Source: Phyllobacterium bourgognense (GTDB lineage: Bacteria; Pseudomonadota; Alphaproteobacteria; Rhizobiales; Rhizobiaceae). Taken from it: DNA of 64,000 nucleotides. A program made the position numbers and the translations under genes. This document shows positions 25,997 to 35,885 of this stretch, piece after piece. The notes below the pieces were generated by a model. The model was not told where the DNA came from and made no database searches. It saw nothing but the letters and a program-made list of their open reading frames with translations. The stretch spans positions 124,001 through 188,000 of the forward strand of contig NZ_QPJM01000005.1 in NCBI RefSeq assembly GCF_003337575.1, in the 5' to 3' direction. The number at the start of each line of letters is the position of its first letter. Within the stretch, counting starts at the first letter, position 1.

Positions 25997-28372
25997 ATGG
26001 CGGCAAGTTCAAAATTTGTTGGTGCAGCGTCAGCGCTCGCCATATCAGCGGCTCTTGTGAGTTCGGGTGCAATCGTAACCACGGTAGCAGGCGTAACGGT
26101 AGCAGAGGCAGCAACCGTAAGCCGCATTGAAGTGCGTGGTAATACACGCGTGGATGCCCAGACGGTTCGCGACAATCTGGGGATTACGCCCGGCAAGCCT
26201 TTTTCCAATGCGGACATCGATGCGGCAACCAAGCGTCTGTTCGGTACTGGCCTGTTCAGCGATGTGCGCATCAGCCAGTCGGGTGGAACACTGATCGTTC
26301 AGGTCAATGAGCATCAGGTTGTCAACCAGGTCATTTTCCAGGGCAACAAGAAGATCAAGGATCCTGCGCTGCAAAATGCTGTGCAGTTGAAGCCGCGCGC
26401 CGCGTTCGACCAGGCGACGCTTGATGCCGATGTCGAGGCCGTGCGTGCCGCATACCGTAACGTCGGCCGCAGCGATGCCACGGTCTCCGGCCGGACGATG
26501 GATCTGGGCGAAGGGCGCGTCAACGTTGTATTCGAGATCAATGAAGGCGATCGCACCAAGATTGCCAAGATCAATTTCGTTGGCAATCAGGCCTTTGGCA
26601 ATCGCCGCCTGAGCGACGTGATTTCGACCAAAAGGTCCACCCCGCTTTCCTGGCTGACACGAAACGACGTTTACAGCGAAGATCGCCTTCGCGCAGACGA
26701 GGAGGCGCTTCGCCGGTTCTACTACAATCGCGGTTACGCGGATTTCCGCGTGATTTCTTCAACAGCTGAACTCGATCCAGCCACCAACGACTACACGATC
26801 ACCGTCACAGTTGAAGAAGGTGAGAAGTACAAGTTCGGCGGCGTTCAGATCGAAAGCTCGGTCGAGGGCGTCGATACCTCGCAGCTGAACGGACTTGTCG
26901 AGACCCGCGAAGGCGATACCTACAACGCCAAGGAAGTCGAAGACTCGATCATCAAGGTTTCCGAAAAGGTTGCCGGTCAGGGTTACGCCTTCGCCAAGGT
27001 TGAGCCGCGCGGCGATCGTAACTTCGAAAATCACACGATTTCCGTGACCTATGCCATCGATCAGGGGCCGCGCGCCTATGTCGAGCGCATTGAAATCCGC
27101 GGCAATGAAAAGACGCGTGACTTCGTCATCCGCCGCGAATTCGATGTCAGTGAAGGCGATGCCTTCAACCAGGTTCTGATCCAGCGCGCCAAGCGCCGCC
27201 TCGAGGCTCTGCAATTCTTCCAGACAGTCAACATCTCGACCGCGCCCGGTTCGCAGCCTGATCAGGTTGTTCTTGTCGTCGACGTCATCGAGAAATCGAC
27301 TGGTGAATTCTCCATCGGCGGTGGCTATACGACCGGCGGTGAAAATCCAGGACCGACGGTTGAAGCCTCCATCACAGAGCGCAATTTCCTCGGCCGTGGC
27401 CAATACATCCGTATTGCAGCGGGTGGCGGTCTGGATAATAATCGCTCCTATTCGCTGTCGTTTACCGAGCCATACTTCCTCGGTCAGCGCATCGCAGCCG
27501 GCTTCGATATCTTCAAGCGCCAATCGGGTGTGAACAACAAGTACGAGACGGACTTGACCGGCGGTACCATTCGCTTCGGTCTGCCTATCACCGATGATTT
27601 GACGGCCGGCGTTGCCTACAATCTCACCGAAGAAAAGTATGAGATTGATAACGATGCCATGATACCGGGGACGGACATTCCGGATCCGACCGAAATTTCT
27701 CAGGCTTTCATCGATGCGGCAGAGGAAAGCCCATGGATCAAGTCCTCGGTTAGCTGGTCGCTGACCTATAATACGATCGACGATACAAAGAACCCGCGTG
27801 ACGGCATCTACGCGAAATTCAATCAGGAATATGCGGGTATCGGCGGTGACGCCAACTTCCTGAAGACAACGTTCAAAGGTCAGTATTACAAGACGCTGTC
27901 CGACGAGATGGACATTGTTGGCTTGGTCGGCGTTGGTGCGGGTTACATTGCTGGCTTCGGCGACGAAGACCTTCGCGTGTTCGATCTGTTCAAGAACAAC
28001 AGCGAAATGATCCGCGGTTTCAAATATGCCGGTATCGGTCCACGAGATTTGACGGTGGATGATGACGACGGCAGCTTCCTCGGCGGTACGACCTACTTCA
28101 GCGGATCAGTGGAAACGCAGTTCCCGATGCCTGTTGTTCCGGAAAGCATAGGCATCCGCGGTGCTTTTTTCGCCGATGCGGCCACCCTGTATGGCAACGA
28201 TCTTTCAGAAGCTGCAGGCACAACCGAAATGGAATGGCGTGCATCGGTCGGTGCCAGTATCATGTGGGCGTCTCCATTCGGTCCGCTGCGCTTCGATTAT
28301 GCTGTGCCGGTCAAAAAGGTTGAAGGCGATCAGGTCCAGAATTTCAACTTCGGCATGTCGAGCAAGTTCTGA
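25997..28372 (+). CDS. bamA: Outer membrane protein assembly factor BamA
   Basis: A 791-residue outer-membrane protein insertase. A signal peptide (about 1-37, ending VAEA) is followed by five POTRA domains (about 38-440; for example VSRIEVRGNTRVDAQTVRDN) and a 16-stranded Omp85 barrel (about 440-791). The last residue is Phe (FNFGMSSKF), the usual beta-signal for barrel assembly. ATG 25997 is preferred to the upstream start of the frame because AAGG lies in front and a signal peptide follows. The neighbourhood (rseP, lpxD, fabZ, lpxA) is classic. Confidence 0.97.
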   Translation: MAASSKFVGAASALAISAALVSSGAIVTTVAGVTVAEAATVSRIEVRGNTRVDAQTVRDNLGITPGKPFSNADIDAATKRLFGTGLFSDVRISQSGGTLIVQVNEHQVVNQVIFQGNKKIKDPALQNAVQLKPRAAFDQATLDADVEAVRAAYRNVGRSDATVSGRTMDLGEGRVNVVFEINEGDRTKIAKINFVGNQAFGNRRLSDVISTKRSTPLSWLTRNDVYSEDRLRADEEALRRFYYNRGYADFRVISSTAELDPATNDYTITVTVEEGEKYKFGGVQIESSVEGVDTSQLNGLVETREGDTYNAKEVEDSIIKVSEKVAGQGYAFAKVEPRGDRNFENHTISVTYAIDQGPRAYVERIEIRGNEKTRDFVIRREFDVSEGDAFNQVLIQRAKRRLEALQFFQTVNISTAPGSQPDQVVLVVDVIEKSTGEFSIGGGYTTGGENPGPTVEASITERNFLGRGQYIRIAAGGGLDNNRSYSLSFTEPYFLGQRIAAGFDIFKRQSGVNNKYETDLTGGTIRFGLPITDDLTAGVAYNLTEEKYEIDNDAMIPGTDIPDPTEISQAFIDAAEESPWIKSSVSWSLTYNTIDDTKNPRDGIYAKFNQEYAGIGGDANFLKTTFKGQYYKTLSDEMDIVGLVGVGAGYIAGFGDEDLRVFDLFKNNSEMIRGFKYAGIGPRDLTVDDDDGSFLGGTTYFSGSVETQFPMPVVPESIGIRGAFFADAATLYGNDLSEAAGTTEMEWRASVGASIMWASPFGPLRFDYAVPVKKVEGDQVQNFNFGMSSKF

Positions 28373-28384
28373 TAGATTGCTGAC

Positions 28385-28415
28385 CTCCCGGGGGGAGCAA
28401 GTTTCCCCGGGGGAG
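28385..28415 (+). promoter_or_regulatory. GC-rich hairpin covering the lpxD ribosome-binding site
   Basis: CTCCCGGGG (28385-28393) pairs with CCCCGGGGGAG (28405-28415) with a two-base bulge. The right arm contains the GGGGGAG that serves lpxD (ATG 28426), so folding would hide the ribosome site. Seen in sequence; the regulatory effect is inference. Confidence 0.45.
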
Positions 28416-28425
28416 AAAGTAGCCG

Positions 28426-29481
28426 ATGGCCGATCCTATCTTTTATGAGCCACTGTTGAACGTGACCATTGGTCAGATCGCAGGTCTGACCAATGGCGTT
28501 CTTGTGGACAGTTCATTGGCAAGTCGGCCGGTCATGCGTCTGGCTTCGCTCTCGGATGCTGGACCCGATGCGCTAGTATTTATCGAAAGCAAGAAACACG
28601 CCCTGGATCTCGGTAACCTGAAGGCTGCCGGCATCTTGTGCACCGACGAAATAAAGGCAAGCGTTCCCAAGAATGTCGCCATCATCGTAACTCGTCATCC
28701 GCAGCAGGATTTTGCGGCCATTGGCCGCGCGCTCTATCCCAATGCCGTCAATGCGCATTTGTGGAGCGGACAGACCGGTATATCGACCCACGCGATCGTC
28801 CATCCATCCGCAGAGATCGAAACTGACGTTACGATCGAGCCAGGCGCCATCATCGGCAGCAATGTTTCCATCGGTTCCGGCACCGTGATCGCCGCCAATG
28901 TCGTCATCGGCAACGGCTGCAAGATTGGTCGGGATTGCTACATCGCTCCGAGTTGCTCGGTTCAGTACGCATTTTTGGGTAATCGCGTCCTGCTGCATCC
29001 GGGTGTAAGAATTGGCCAGGATGGCTTTGGGTATGTGCCTGGCAGGGCGGGGCTCGACAAGATGCCGCAACTCGGCCGCGTCATTATTCAGGACAATGTC
29101 GAAATCGGCGCCAACACAACGGTGGATCGCGGCGCTCTGGCTGACACGACTATCGGCGAAGGCACGAAAATCGATAATCTCGTGCAAATCGCCCACAATG
29201 TGCGTATAGGGCGGCATTGCGTTATTGCTGCTCAATGTGGCATTTCGGGCAGTGTGGTCCTTGGTGACATGACGATGCTCGGTGGAAGCGTCGGGATCAA
29301 GGATCACGTCAACATCGGTTCACGTGTCGAGATCGCCGCGGCGAGCGGCGTGATGAACGATATACCGGACGGCGAGAGGTGGGCTGGCGCGCCTGCTCAG
29401 CCGTTCAAGCAGTGGTTCCGTGAAATCGCGAGCGTGCGTGCGATGACGCGAACCAAGAAGGAGAGCAGTTCAGATGAGTGA
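28426..29481 (+). CDS. lpxD: UDP-3-O-(3-hydroxyacyl)glucosamine N-acyltransferase
   Basis: A 351-residue lipid A enzyme that adds the second hydroxyacyl chain (N-linked). An N-terminal uridine-binding domain (about 1-105) is followed by a left-handed beta-helix of hexapeptide repeats (about 110-310; [20 protein letters not shown] and so on) with the catalytic His257 in [12 protein letters not shown]. The C terminus is a helical tail. It overlaps fabZ by eight bases. Works in the cytoplasm before LpxI/LpxB. Confidence 0.97.
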   Translation: MADPIFYEPLLNVTIGQIAGLTNGVLVDSSLASRPVMRLASLSDAGPDALVFIESKKHALDLGNLKAAGILCTDEIKASVPKNVAIIVTRHPQQDFAAIGRALYPNAVNAHLWSGQTGISTHAIVHPSAEIETDVTIEPGAIIGSNVSIGSGTVIAANVVIGNGCKIGRDCYIAPSCSVQYAFLGNRVLLHPGVRIGQDGFGYVPGRAGLDKMPQLGRVIIQDNVEIGANTTVDRGALADTTIGEGTKIDNLVQIAHNVRIGRHCVIAAQCGISGSVVLGDMTMLGGSVGIKDHVNIGSRVEIAAASGVMNDIPDGERWAGAPAQPFKQWFREIASVRAMTRTKKESSSDE

Positions 29482-29959
29482 CAATGTGAAAGTGGAGAGC
29501 CTCGGAGTTGCGGATATCCAGAAACTTCTGGCGAATCTGCCACATCGTTATCCATTTCTGCTGATCGATCGCATCGTCGATATCGACCGTGACGTATCGG
29601 CCACCGGCATCAAGAATGTCAGCATCAACGAGCCGCATTTTGCCGGTCATTTTCCCGAGCTGCCGATCATGCCGGGTGTTTTGATCATCGAAGCCATGGC
29701 TCAGACTGCCGGCGCGATCGTGCTCTTTCACAATGGCAGCGGCAAGCCGGGCAAGGTCTTTTTCATGACCATCGACAATGCCAAGTTCCGCAAGCCCGTT
29801 GTTCCAGGCGACCAACTGAAGCTGCGGGTCACGAAGCTGAAGCAGCGTGGCAGTATCCACAAATATGCTTGTATAGCCGAAGTTGACGGCGTGAAGGTTG
29901 CCGAAGCGGAAGTTGCCGCCATGGTCGGCTTTCCCGATGAAGACGAGTCTGGAGTCTGA
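29474..29959 (+). CDS. fabZ: 3-hydroxyacyl-ACP dehydratase FabZ
   Basis: A 161-residue hot-dog-fold dehydratase that removes water from 3-hydroxyacyl-ACP in fatty acid elongation and so competes with lipid A enzymes for 3-hydroxyacyl-ACP. Catalytic His59 ([14 protein letters not shown]) and Glu73 ([10 protein letters not shown]) are present. The ATG lies inside the end of lpxD, implying translational coupling. Confidence 0.97.
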   Translation: MSDNVKVESLGVADIQKLLANLPHRYPFLLIDRIVDIDRDVSATGIKNVSINEPHFAGHFPELPIMPGVLIIEAMAQTAGAIVLFHNGSGKPGKVFFMTIDNAKFRKPVVPGDQLKLRVTKLKQRGSIHKYACIAEVDGVKVAEAEVAAMVGFPDEDESGV

Positions 29960-29967
29960 ACCTTTTT

Positions 29968-30795
29968 ATGTCTCGCATTCATCAGACGTCTATTATCGAG
30001 CAGGGCGCAAAAATCGGAGACAGGGTATCTGTCGGACCATTTTGCCACATCGGATCTGAAGCCGTCATTGGCGATGACGTCGAACTTATCAGCCACGTCG
30101 TCATCATGGGGTCGACGACGCTTGGGAATGGTTCCAAGGTCTATCCCAACGCCGTTCTTGGCGGCGACCCACAAAATACCAAGCACAAGGGCGGCTATAC
30201 GACGCTCGTCATCGGCAAGAACTGCGTGATCCGCGAAGGCGTGACCATGCATCGCGGTACGGATGGCAGCCGTGGCATTACCACGATCGGCGACAATTGC
30301 ATGTTCCTGGCTTATGCGCATGTGGCGCATGACTGCGTGATCGGCGACAACGTCACCTTCTCCAACAATGTGATGATCGGCGGCCACGTCACCATCGGCA
30401 ATAATGTCATTATCGGCGGAGGCGCGGGCATTCACCAGTTCGTGCGGGTTGGGCATCATGCCTTCATTGGCGGTCTTGCTGCCTTGGCGAGCGATCTCGT
30501 TCCCTATGGCATGGCTATCGGCAACCACGCCTATCTCGGCGGGTTGAATATCATCGGGATGAAACGATCGGGGATGGCGCGTCCGGAAATCCACAATTTG
30601 CGGCATGCCGTCCGCATGCTGTTCGACCGCACCAAATCGATCAAGAGCCGTGCAGATGATGTGCGCGTGGCATTCCCGGATTCGCCCGCCGTAGCCGATC
30701 TGGTCGATTTCATCACCACTGATACCAAGCGCGCCTATTGTACGCCGCCACTCGATTCCGCAATCGAGATCAGTGACAGTGACGACAACAGCTAA
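29968..30795 (+). CDS. lpxA: UDP-N-acetylglucosamine O-acyltransferase
   Basis: The first enzyme of lipid A synthesis (275 residues). A beta-helix of hexapeptide repeats covers about 1-190, with catalytic His121 in AYAHVAHDCVIG and NPQN-like GGDPQNTKHKGG. The C-terminal helical domain has GLNIIGMKRSGM. Its last 23 bases overlap lpxI. Confidence 0.97.
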   Translation: MSRIHQTSIIEQGAKIGDRVSVGPFCHIGSEAVIGDDVELISHVVIMGSTTLGNGSKVYPNAVLGGDPQNTKHKGGYTTLVIGKNCVIREGVTMHRGTDGSRGITTIGDNCMFLAYAHVAHDCVIGDNVTFSNNVMIGGHVTIGNNVIIGGGAGIHQFVRVGHHAFIGGLAALASDLVPYGMAIGNHAYLGGLNIIGMKRSGMARPEIHNLRHAVRMLFDRTKSIKSRADDVRVAFPDSPAVADLVDFITTDTKRAYCTPPLDSAIEISDSDDNS

Positions 30796-31672
30796 AACAC
30801 CGCCATCGACTGCTCTGCGCCCGCCCATAGCGGGACGGACCGCCATTGTCGCCGGCAATGGCCAGCTTCCTGTCGCCGTCGCCGAAAGTCTGCGGAAGCT
30901 TGGCGACAATCCCTTGATTGTTGCGATCAAGGGCGAGGCAGAACCTGAGCTCTACGCCGGTGAGCACGCAGAGATTTCGATTGTCGAACTCGGCGGCCTG
31001 GTCAAGATACTCAAGGCCGAAGGCATTTCCAATGTTGTCCTCGCGGGCGGCATTCGTCACAGGCCGGAGTTCCGCGCTGCGCTTCGACCGGGAAACGGTA
31101 ATCTCGTTGCGCTCTATCGTTTCCTGCGGGCATTCCGGCTGGGCGATGACGGCCTGTTGCGCGCCGTCATCGCGACAATCGAATCCTATGGTTTTCGCGT
31201 TCTCGGCGCCCACGAAATTGTTCCAGACATCCTTGCGCCAGCTCCCGGCACGCTGACGCGCAAGCGAGCCGACCAAGAAAGCGTCGCTAATATGCATGCC
31301 GCCCGGCAGGCTGCAATTATGATCGGTTCGCTCGATATCGGCCAAGCCGCAATCGCCATCGGCCGGCGAGTCGTAGCGCTGGAAGGCGTCGAAGGCACCG
31401 ATGCCATGCTGCAACGCGTGGCGGAGCTGCGGCATGCCAAGCGTATCAATCGCAAGGGTGGCGTTCTGGTCAAATGCGCCAAGCCGCAACAGGAAGTGCG
31501 CGCTGACCTGCCGGCCATCGGGGTCAGTACCGTAGAGAATGCTGTTAAGGCCGGGCTCAAGGGCATTGCCATCGAGGCACGCCGCACATTGATCCTCGGC
31601 TATGGCGAAACTGTTGCCGCTGCCGACAAAGCCGGACTATTCATCGAGACCTTTGAACAGGAACCCTCCTGA
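30773..31672 (+). CDS. lpxI: UDP-2,3-diacylglucosamine diphosphatase LpxI
   Basis: A 299-residue LpxI (DUF1009), the alphaproteobacterial replacement for LpxH; it hydrolyses UDP-2,3-diacylglucosamine to lipid X and UMP. Seen: TAIVAGNGQLPVAVAESL at the N terminus, NVVLAGGIRHRPEF, and the C-terminal catalytic domain with VEGTDAMLQRVAEL, GVLVKCAKPQQEVRADLPAIG and GVSTVENAVKAGLKGIAIEA. GTG 30773 or GTG 30779 is the start, inside lpxA. The stop shares one base with the lpxB start. Confidence 0.95.
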   Translation: MTVTTTAKTPPSTALRPPIAGRTAIVAGNGQLPVAVAESLRKLGDNPLIVAIKGEAEPELYAGEHAEISIVELGGLVKILKAEGISNVVLAGGIRHRPEFRAALRPGNGNLVALYRFLRAFRLGDDGLLRAVIATIESYGFRVLGAHEIVPDILAPAPGTLTRKRADQESVANMHAARQAAIMIGSLDIGQAAIAIGRRVVALEGVEGTDAMLQRVAELRHAKRINRKGGVLVKCAKPQQEVRADLPAIGVSTVENAVKAGLKGIAIEARRTLILGYGETVAAADKAGLFIETFEQEPS

Positions 31673-32850
31673 TGACCGCCGCGACAAGACCCTTGCGCCT
31701 TGCCATCGTCACGGGGGAAGAGTCCGGGGATTTGCTGGGTGCCGATCTGGTTCAAGCGCTGCGTCGGCAATATGCGGGCGAGGTGATGCTTACCGGTGTC
31801 GGTGGGGAGCATCTTGCCGTACTCGGGCTCGACAGCTTGTTCGATCAGCATGAAATCGCGCTCGTCGGCCTGAGTGCCATTGTTAAAAAGCTGCCGCAGC
31901 TTCTGCGCCGGATCTCGCAGCTTTCGACAGCGATCGTCGCATCGAAGCCAGATTGTCTGGTGATCATCGATAGCCCTGATTTTACCCATCGCGTTGCGCG
32001 CAAGGTGAGGGCGGCTGATCCTTCGATCCCGATCATCAATTACATCAGTCCTTCCGTATGGGCCTGGAGGCCGGAACGCGCCAAGGCAATGCGCGCCTAT
32101 ATCGATCATGTGCTGGCGATCCTGCCGTTTGAGGTGCAGGCCCTGAAGGATCTGAATGGCCCGCCTGCGACCTATGTCGGGCACAGACTGGTATCGCATG
32201 CGCCATTGCTGGAAGCCGCAAAACAAAATCGCGCGCGCGACGCTAATCTGGGGGGTCGGGCTGAGAAGAACCTTGTTGTGCTGCCGGGTTCTCGGCGCTC
32301 CGAAATCATCAGTCTCGCCGAACCATTTGGCGAGACCATCGATCTTTTGGCAAACCGTGGCAATCGCATCAACGTTGTTCTGCCAACCCTGCCGAAGGTC
32401 GAGCCGCTTGTCCGGCAATTGACTGCAAGCTGGAAGGTTAAGCCTCGCATTGTTGTTGGTGAGGCGGAGAGATTGAAAGCATTTGCTGAGGCCGATGCAG
32501 CGCTTGCCGCCTCCGGAACCGTTTCGCTGGAACTGGCGCTGGCGCGTATTCCCACAGTCCTTTCCTACAAGCCGGACTGGCTGGCGCGGACATTTATTGC
32601 GCCAAGGATCAAGGTATGGAGTGCGGCGCTTCCAAATATCATCGCAGACGAGCCGGTTGTTCCGGAATATTTCAATATTTTTGTGCGCCCCGGCCCCATT
32701 GCCCGTCAAATCGAGCAATTGCTGGTCCCGGGTCACCGGCGCAGTGCGCAGCTTGAAAGTTTCGACAAGGTTGCGAGGCTGATGCAGACCGAGCGTCCTG
32801 CCGGAGAGATTGCCGCAGAAAAAGTGCTGGAATTTGCCACACACAAATGA
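31672..32850 (+). CDS. lpxB: Lipid A disaccharide synthase
   Basis: A 392-residue GT19 glycosyltransferase that joins lipid X to UDP-2,3-diacylglucosamine. Seen: AIVTGEESGDLLGADLVQAL at the N terminus, the SPSVWAWRPERAKAM and LLPFEV-like ILPFEVQALKDL motifs, VLPGSRRSEI, and ASGTVSLELALARIPTVLSYK. ATG overlaps the lpxI stop by one base. Last gene of the envelope operon, ending at the bidirectional terminator. Confidence 0.97.
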   Translation: MTAATRPLRLAIVTGEESGDLLGADLVQALRRQYAGEVMLTGVGGEHLAVLGLDSLFDQHEIALVGLSAIVKKLPQLLRRISQLSTAIVASKPDCLVIIDSPDFTHRVARKVRAADPSIPIINYISPSVWAWRPERAKAMRAYIDHVLAILPFEVQALKDLNGPPATYVGHRLVSHAPLLEAAKQNRARDANLGGRAEKNLVVLPGSRRSEIISLAEPFGETIDLLANRGNRINVVLPTLPKVEPLVRQLTASWKVKPRIVVGEAERLKAFAEADAALAASGTVSLELALARIPTVLSYKPDWLARTFIAPRIKVWSAALPNIIADEPVVPEYFNIFVRPGPIARQIEQLLVPGHRRSAQLESFDKVARLMQTERPAGEIAAEKVLEFATHK

Positions 32851-32855
32851 CCAAT

Positions 32856-32884
32856 AAAAAAGGCGCCGGGTGGGCGCCTTTTTT
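32856..32884. terminator. Bidirectional intrinsic terminator between lpxB and gltA
   Basis: AAAAAAGGCGCC and GGCGCCTTTTTT around GGGTG: a perfect 12-bp stem with a T-run on each strand, serving both convergent genes. Confidence 0.93.
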
Positions 32885-32907
32885 GATTAAGTCAAGTCAC
32901 ACGGTGA

Positions 32908-34200
32908 CTATTTGCGATCTTCGACGCTCACATAATCGCGTGGCGTCGCACCTGTGTAAAGCTGGCGCGGGCGGCCAATCTTCTGATGCGGGTCTTCGAT
33001 CATCTCTTTCCACTGGGCAATCCAGCCGACGGTGCGCGCAACAGCAAACAACACCGTAAACATGGTGGTTGGGAAGCCAAGCGCCTTCAATGTGATACCC
33101 GAGTAGAAGTCTACGTTTGGATAAAGCTTCTTTTCGATGAAATATTCATCGGTTAACGCAATCCGTTCAAGTTCCATGGCAACGTCAAGCAGTGGGTCAT
33201 CCTTGATGCCGAGTTCGGCGAGCACTTCGCGCGTCGTCTGCTGCATGATCTTCGCGCGGGGATCGTAATTCTTGTAGACGCGGTGACCAAAGCCCATCAG
33301 GCGGAACGGATCGTTCTTGTCCTTGGCGCGATTGATGAACTCGGGAATGCGATCCATGGTGCCGATTTCACCGAGCATTTGCAGCGCTGCTTCATTGGCG
33401 CCGCCATGAGCCGGACCCCAGAGGCAGGCGATGCCCGCAGCGATACAAGCGAAAGGGTTGGCGCCAGACGAACCGGCGAGGCGAACTGTGGACGTCGATG
33501 CATTCTGCTCGTGGTCGGCGTGCAGGATGAAAATGCGATCCATTGCGCGCGCAAGAACGGGATTTGGCACGTAGTCCTCACAGGGAACAGCGAAACACAT
33601 GTGAAGGAAGTTCGTCGCGAAATCGAGATTGTTCTTCGGGTAAACGAAAGGCTGACCGATGTGATACTTATAGGCCATCGCGGCGAGGGTCGGGATTTTC
33701 GCGATCATACGGATCGAAGCGACCATGCGCTGATGCGGATCGGAAATGTCCGTCGAGTCGTGATAAAACGCGGACAGGGCGCCGACACAGCCGACCATGA
33801 CGGCCATTGGATGCGCATCGCGGCGGAAACCACTGAAGAAGCGCGACATCTGCTCGTGCACCATGGTGTGCCGGGTCACGCGGAAGTCAAAGTCCGCCTT
33901 CTGGCTCTTCGTCGGCAATTCGCCGTACAGCAAGAGATAGCAGGCTTCAAGAAAATCGCCGTGTTCGGCCAGCTGTTCGATCGGGTAACCGCGATGCAGC
34001 AAGATGCCTTCGTCGCCATCGATATAGGTAATCTGCGACTCGCAAGCAGCGGTGGATGTGAACCCCGGATCATACGTGAAGGCGCCGGTATTCTTATATA
34101 ATGTCCCAATGTCCACGACATCCGGTCCAATGGTCCCCTTTTTTATAGGTAAGGAGAATTCGTGACCATTCAGGTCGATGTTGACGCTGTTTTCAGACAT
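32908..34200 (-). CDS. gltA: Citrate synthase
   Basis: A 430-residue type II citrate synthase, the entry enzyme of the TCA cycle (acetyl-CoA plus oxaloacetate to citrate). Active-site regions are clear: [15 protein letters not shown] with the first catalytic His, [15 protein letters not shown] with the second, and the Asp region [13 protein letters not shown]. An allosteric N-terminal domain (about 1-60) is present. ATG 34200 is chosen because AAAGGAA precedes it; the frame extends 16 residues further without support. A perfect hairpin lies in its leader. Confidence 0.97.
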   Translation of the reverse strand: MSENSVNIDLNGHEFSLPIKKGTIGPDVVDIGTLYKNTGAFTYDPGFTSTAACESQITYIDGDEGILLHRGYPIEQLAEHGDFLEACYLLLYGELPTKSQKADFDFRVTRHTMVHEQMSRFFSGFRRDAHPMAVMVGCVGALSAFYHDSTDISDPHQRMVASIRMIAKIPTLAAMAYKYHIGQPFVYPKNNLDFATNFLHMCFAVPCEDYVPNPVLARAMDRIFILHADHEQNASTSTVRLAGSSGANPFACIAAGIACLWGPAHGGANEAALQMLGEIGTMDRIPEFINRAKDKNDPFRLMGFGHRVYKNYDPRAKIMQQTTREVLAELGIKDDPLLDVAMELERIALTDEYFIEKKLYPNVDFYSGITLKALGFPTTMFTVLFAVARTVGWIAQWKEMIEDPHQKIGRPRQLYTGATPRDYVSVEDRK

Positions 34201-34223
34201 TGCCGTTCCTTTCTTGCTTCGAC

Positions 34224-34242
34224 TTGCGCTGATACAGCGCAA
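34224..34242 (-). promoter_or_regulatory. Perfect hairpin in the gltA 5' leader
   Basis: TTGCGCTG and CAGCGCAA pair around three bases, 24 bases before the gltA start. No T-run follows on either strand. It could be an operator or an mRNA structure. Confidence 0.4.
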
Positions 34243-34344
34243 AAGCATCTACCTCGAATGAGGCCACAATCTTATCTTGTCAGGCACGACACCGTACTCG
34301 AAAGGCACGATGTTGCAATGCAAAAATGAGCTCAAATTTGCGTG

Positions 34345-35772
34345 CTATTGCCCTTTTGCCTGATCCTTTATGCGGCCAAGGGACTCTTCTCTTCCCAAGA
34401 CTGCCAATACATCGAAAACACCCGGAGACGTTGCTCTTCCCGTCAAAGCTGCTCGCAAAGGTTGCGCGATTTTGCCCAGCTTCAGACCGGTTTTTTCCGC
34501 ATAGCCCCGCACTGCAGCATCCAGCGGTTCAGCGCTCCATTCATCAACCGCGGCAAGGTCCGGAAGTACGCCGGAAAGAATGCTCCGGCCCTCCTCATTA
34601 AGCAAGCCGTACGCTTTTTCATCAAGTGCGAGCGGCCGTTTTGCGAAAAGATACTTCGCGCTATCTGCGAGCTCGACCAACGTCTTCGCACGCTCCTTCA
34701 GACCCGGCATCGCGGCGAGCAATTGCTTTTTCGTGTTGTCGTCCAATCGCGACAGCATCTCAGCGCCACCCTCGATTTCCGGCAATATATCGATCATGGC
34801 TTTGACCAGGTCTGCATCGTCGGAGATGCGCATGTAGTGGCCATTGATCGCCTCGAGCTTCTGGAAATCGAAGCGCGATGCGCCCCGGTTGATATCCGAG
34901 ATTTCAAACCATTGGATCATCTGCTCATCGGACATAATCTCGTCGTCGCCATGGCTCCAGCCGAGACGAACAAGATAGTTGCGTAGCGCTGCCGGCAGGT
35001 AGCCCATGGCGCGATAAGCCTCCACCCCAAGCGCACCATGCCGCTTCGACAATTTTGCGCCATCGGCGCCATGAATGAGCGGAATGTGACCCATGACCGG
35101 CACGTCCCAGCCCATCGCATCGTAGATCACCGTCTGCCGAGCCGCATTGGTCAAATGATCGTCGCCACGGATGATGTGGGTGACACCCATGTCATGGTCG
35201 TCTACTACGACAGCGTGCATGTAGGTGGGATTGCCGTCAGAGCGCAGAATGATGAAATCGTCGAGATCCTTGTTGGGGAACCGGACATCGCCCTGAACCT
35301 GGTCGCGAACGAGTGTTTCACCCGTCTGAGGCGCCTTGATGCGGATGACCGGCTTGATACCTTCGGGTGCTTCCTTGGGATCGCGATTCCTCCAGCGCCC
35401 GTCATAACGTGGTGGACGGCCTTCGGCACGGGCTTTCTCGCGCATTTCTTCGAGCTCGGCCTGTGAAGCATAGCAATAATAGGCCTTACCCCTGGTAACG
35501 AGTTCCTCTGCAACTTCGCGGTGGCGAGGCGCGCGCTCATATTGCGACACGGCGTCGCCATCCCAATCGAGTCCCAGCCATTTCAAACCGTCGAGAATGG
35601 CCGTTACGGCTGCTTCCGAAGAGCGTTCCCGATCGGTGTCTTCAATGCGCAACAGCATCTTGCCACCCGTATGCTTGGCATAGAGCCAGTTGAACAGGGC
35701 AGTGCGGGCGCCGCCGATATGCAGATAACCGGTCGGAGAGGGTGCGAAACGGGTGACAACGGAAGGTGACAT
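34345..35772 (-). CDS. gltX: Glutamyl-tRNA synthetase
   Basis: A 475-residue class I aminoacyl-tRNA synthetase. The HIGH motif appears as HIGG (H18) in [19 protein letters not shown] (read in two overlapping pieces), and KMSKS as K240-L-S-K-R. The anticodon-binding domain follows (about 320-475). ATG 35772 is chosen because GGAG lies in front and the [15 protein letters not shown] start is typical; the longer frame would run into the divergent comEC region. Many alphaproteobacteria have two GluRS genes, one of which may charge tRNA-Gln; which type this is cannot be decided here. Confidence 0.97.
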   Translation of the reverse strand: MSPSVVTRFAPSPTGYLHIGGARTALFNWLYAKHTGGKMLLRIEDTDRERSSEAAVTAILDGLKWLGLDWDGDAVSQYERAPRHREVAEELVTRGKAYYCYASQAELEEMREKARAEGRPPRYDGRWRNRDPKEAPEGIKPVIRIKAPQTGETLVRDQVQGDVRFPNKDLDDFIILRSDGNPTYMHAVVVDDHDMGVTHIIRGDDHLTNAARQTVIYDAMGWDVPVMGHIPLIHGADGAKLSKRHGALGVEAYRAMGYLPAALRNYLVRLGWSHGDDEIMSDEQMIQWFEISDINRGASRFDFQKLEAINGHYMRISDDADLVKAMIDILPEIEGGAEMLSRLDDNTKKQLLAAMPGLKERAKTLVELADSAKYLFAKRPLALDEKAYGLLNEEGRSILSGVLPDLAAVDEWSAEPLDAAVRGYAEKTGLKLGKIAQPLRAALTGRATSPGVFDVLAVLGREESLGRIKDQAKGQ

Positions 35773-35885
35773 AAGTTCTCCAGCAGGTGCCCGGCGTATT
35801 AGCCGAACGTCCAATCGAATTGATCTGGCGTTCATGTAGCATAGCACCGCTGCTGTGCAAGGGCACTGGCAGAACCGGAAAGCAA

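Noticed and set aside
29728-30930. Minus-strand frame of 400 codons across fabZ, lpxA and lpxI
   Set aside because: Shadow of the hexapeptide-repeat codons of lpxA. The regular His/Asp/Ile composition comes from the opposite strand.
31600-32844. Minus-strand frame of 414 codons inside lpxB
   Set aside because: Antisense to a complete lpxB, with no protein family pattern and no start signals.
33283-34101. Plus-strand frame of 272 codons inside gltA
   Set aside because: Antisense of citrate synthase; low-complexity Arg/His/Glu composition typical of a shadow frame.
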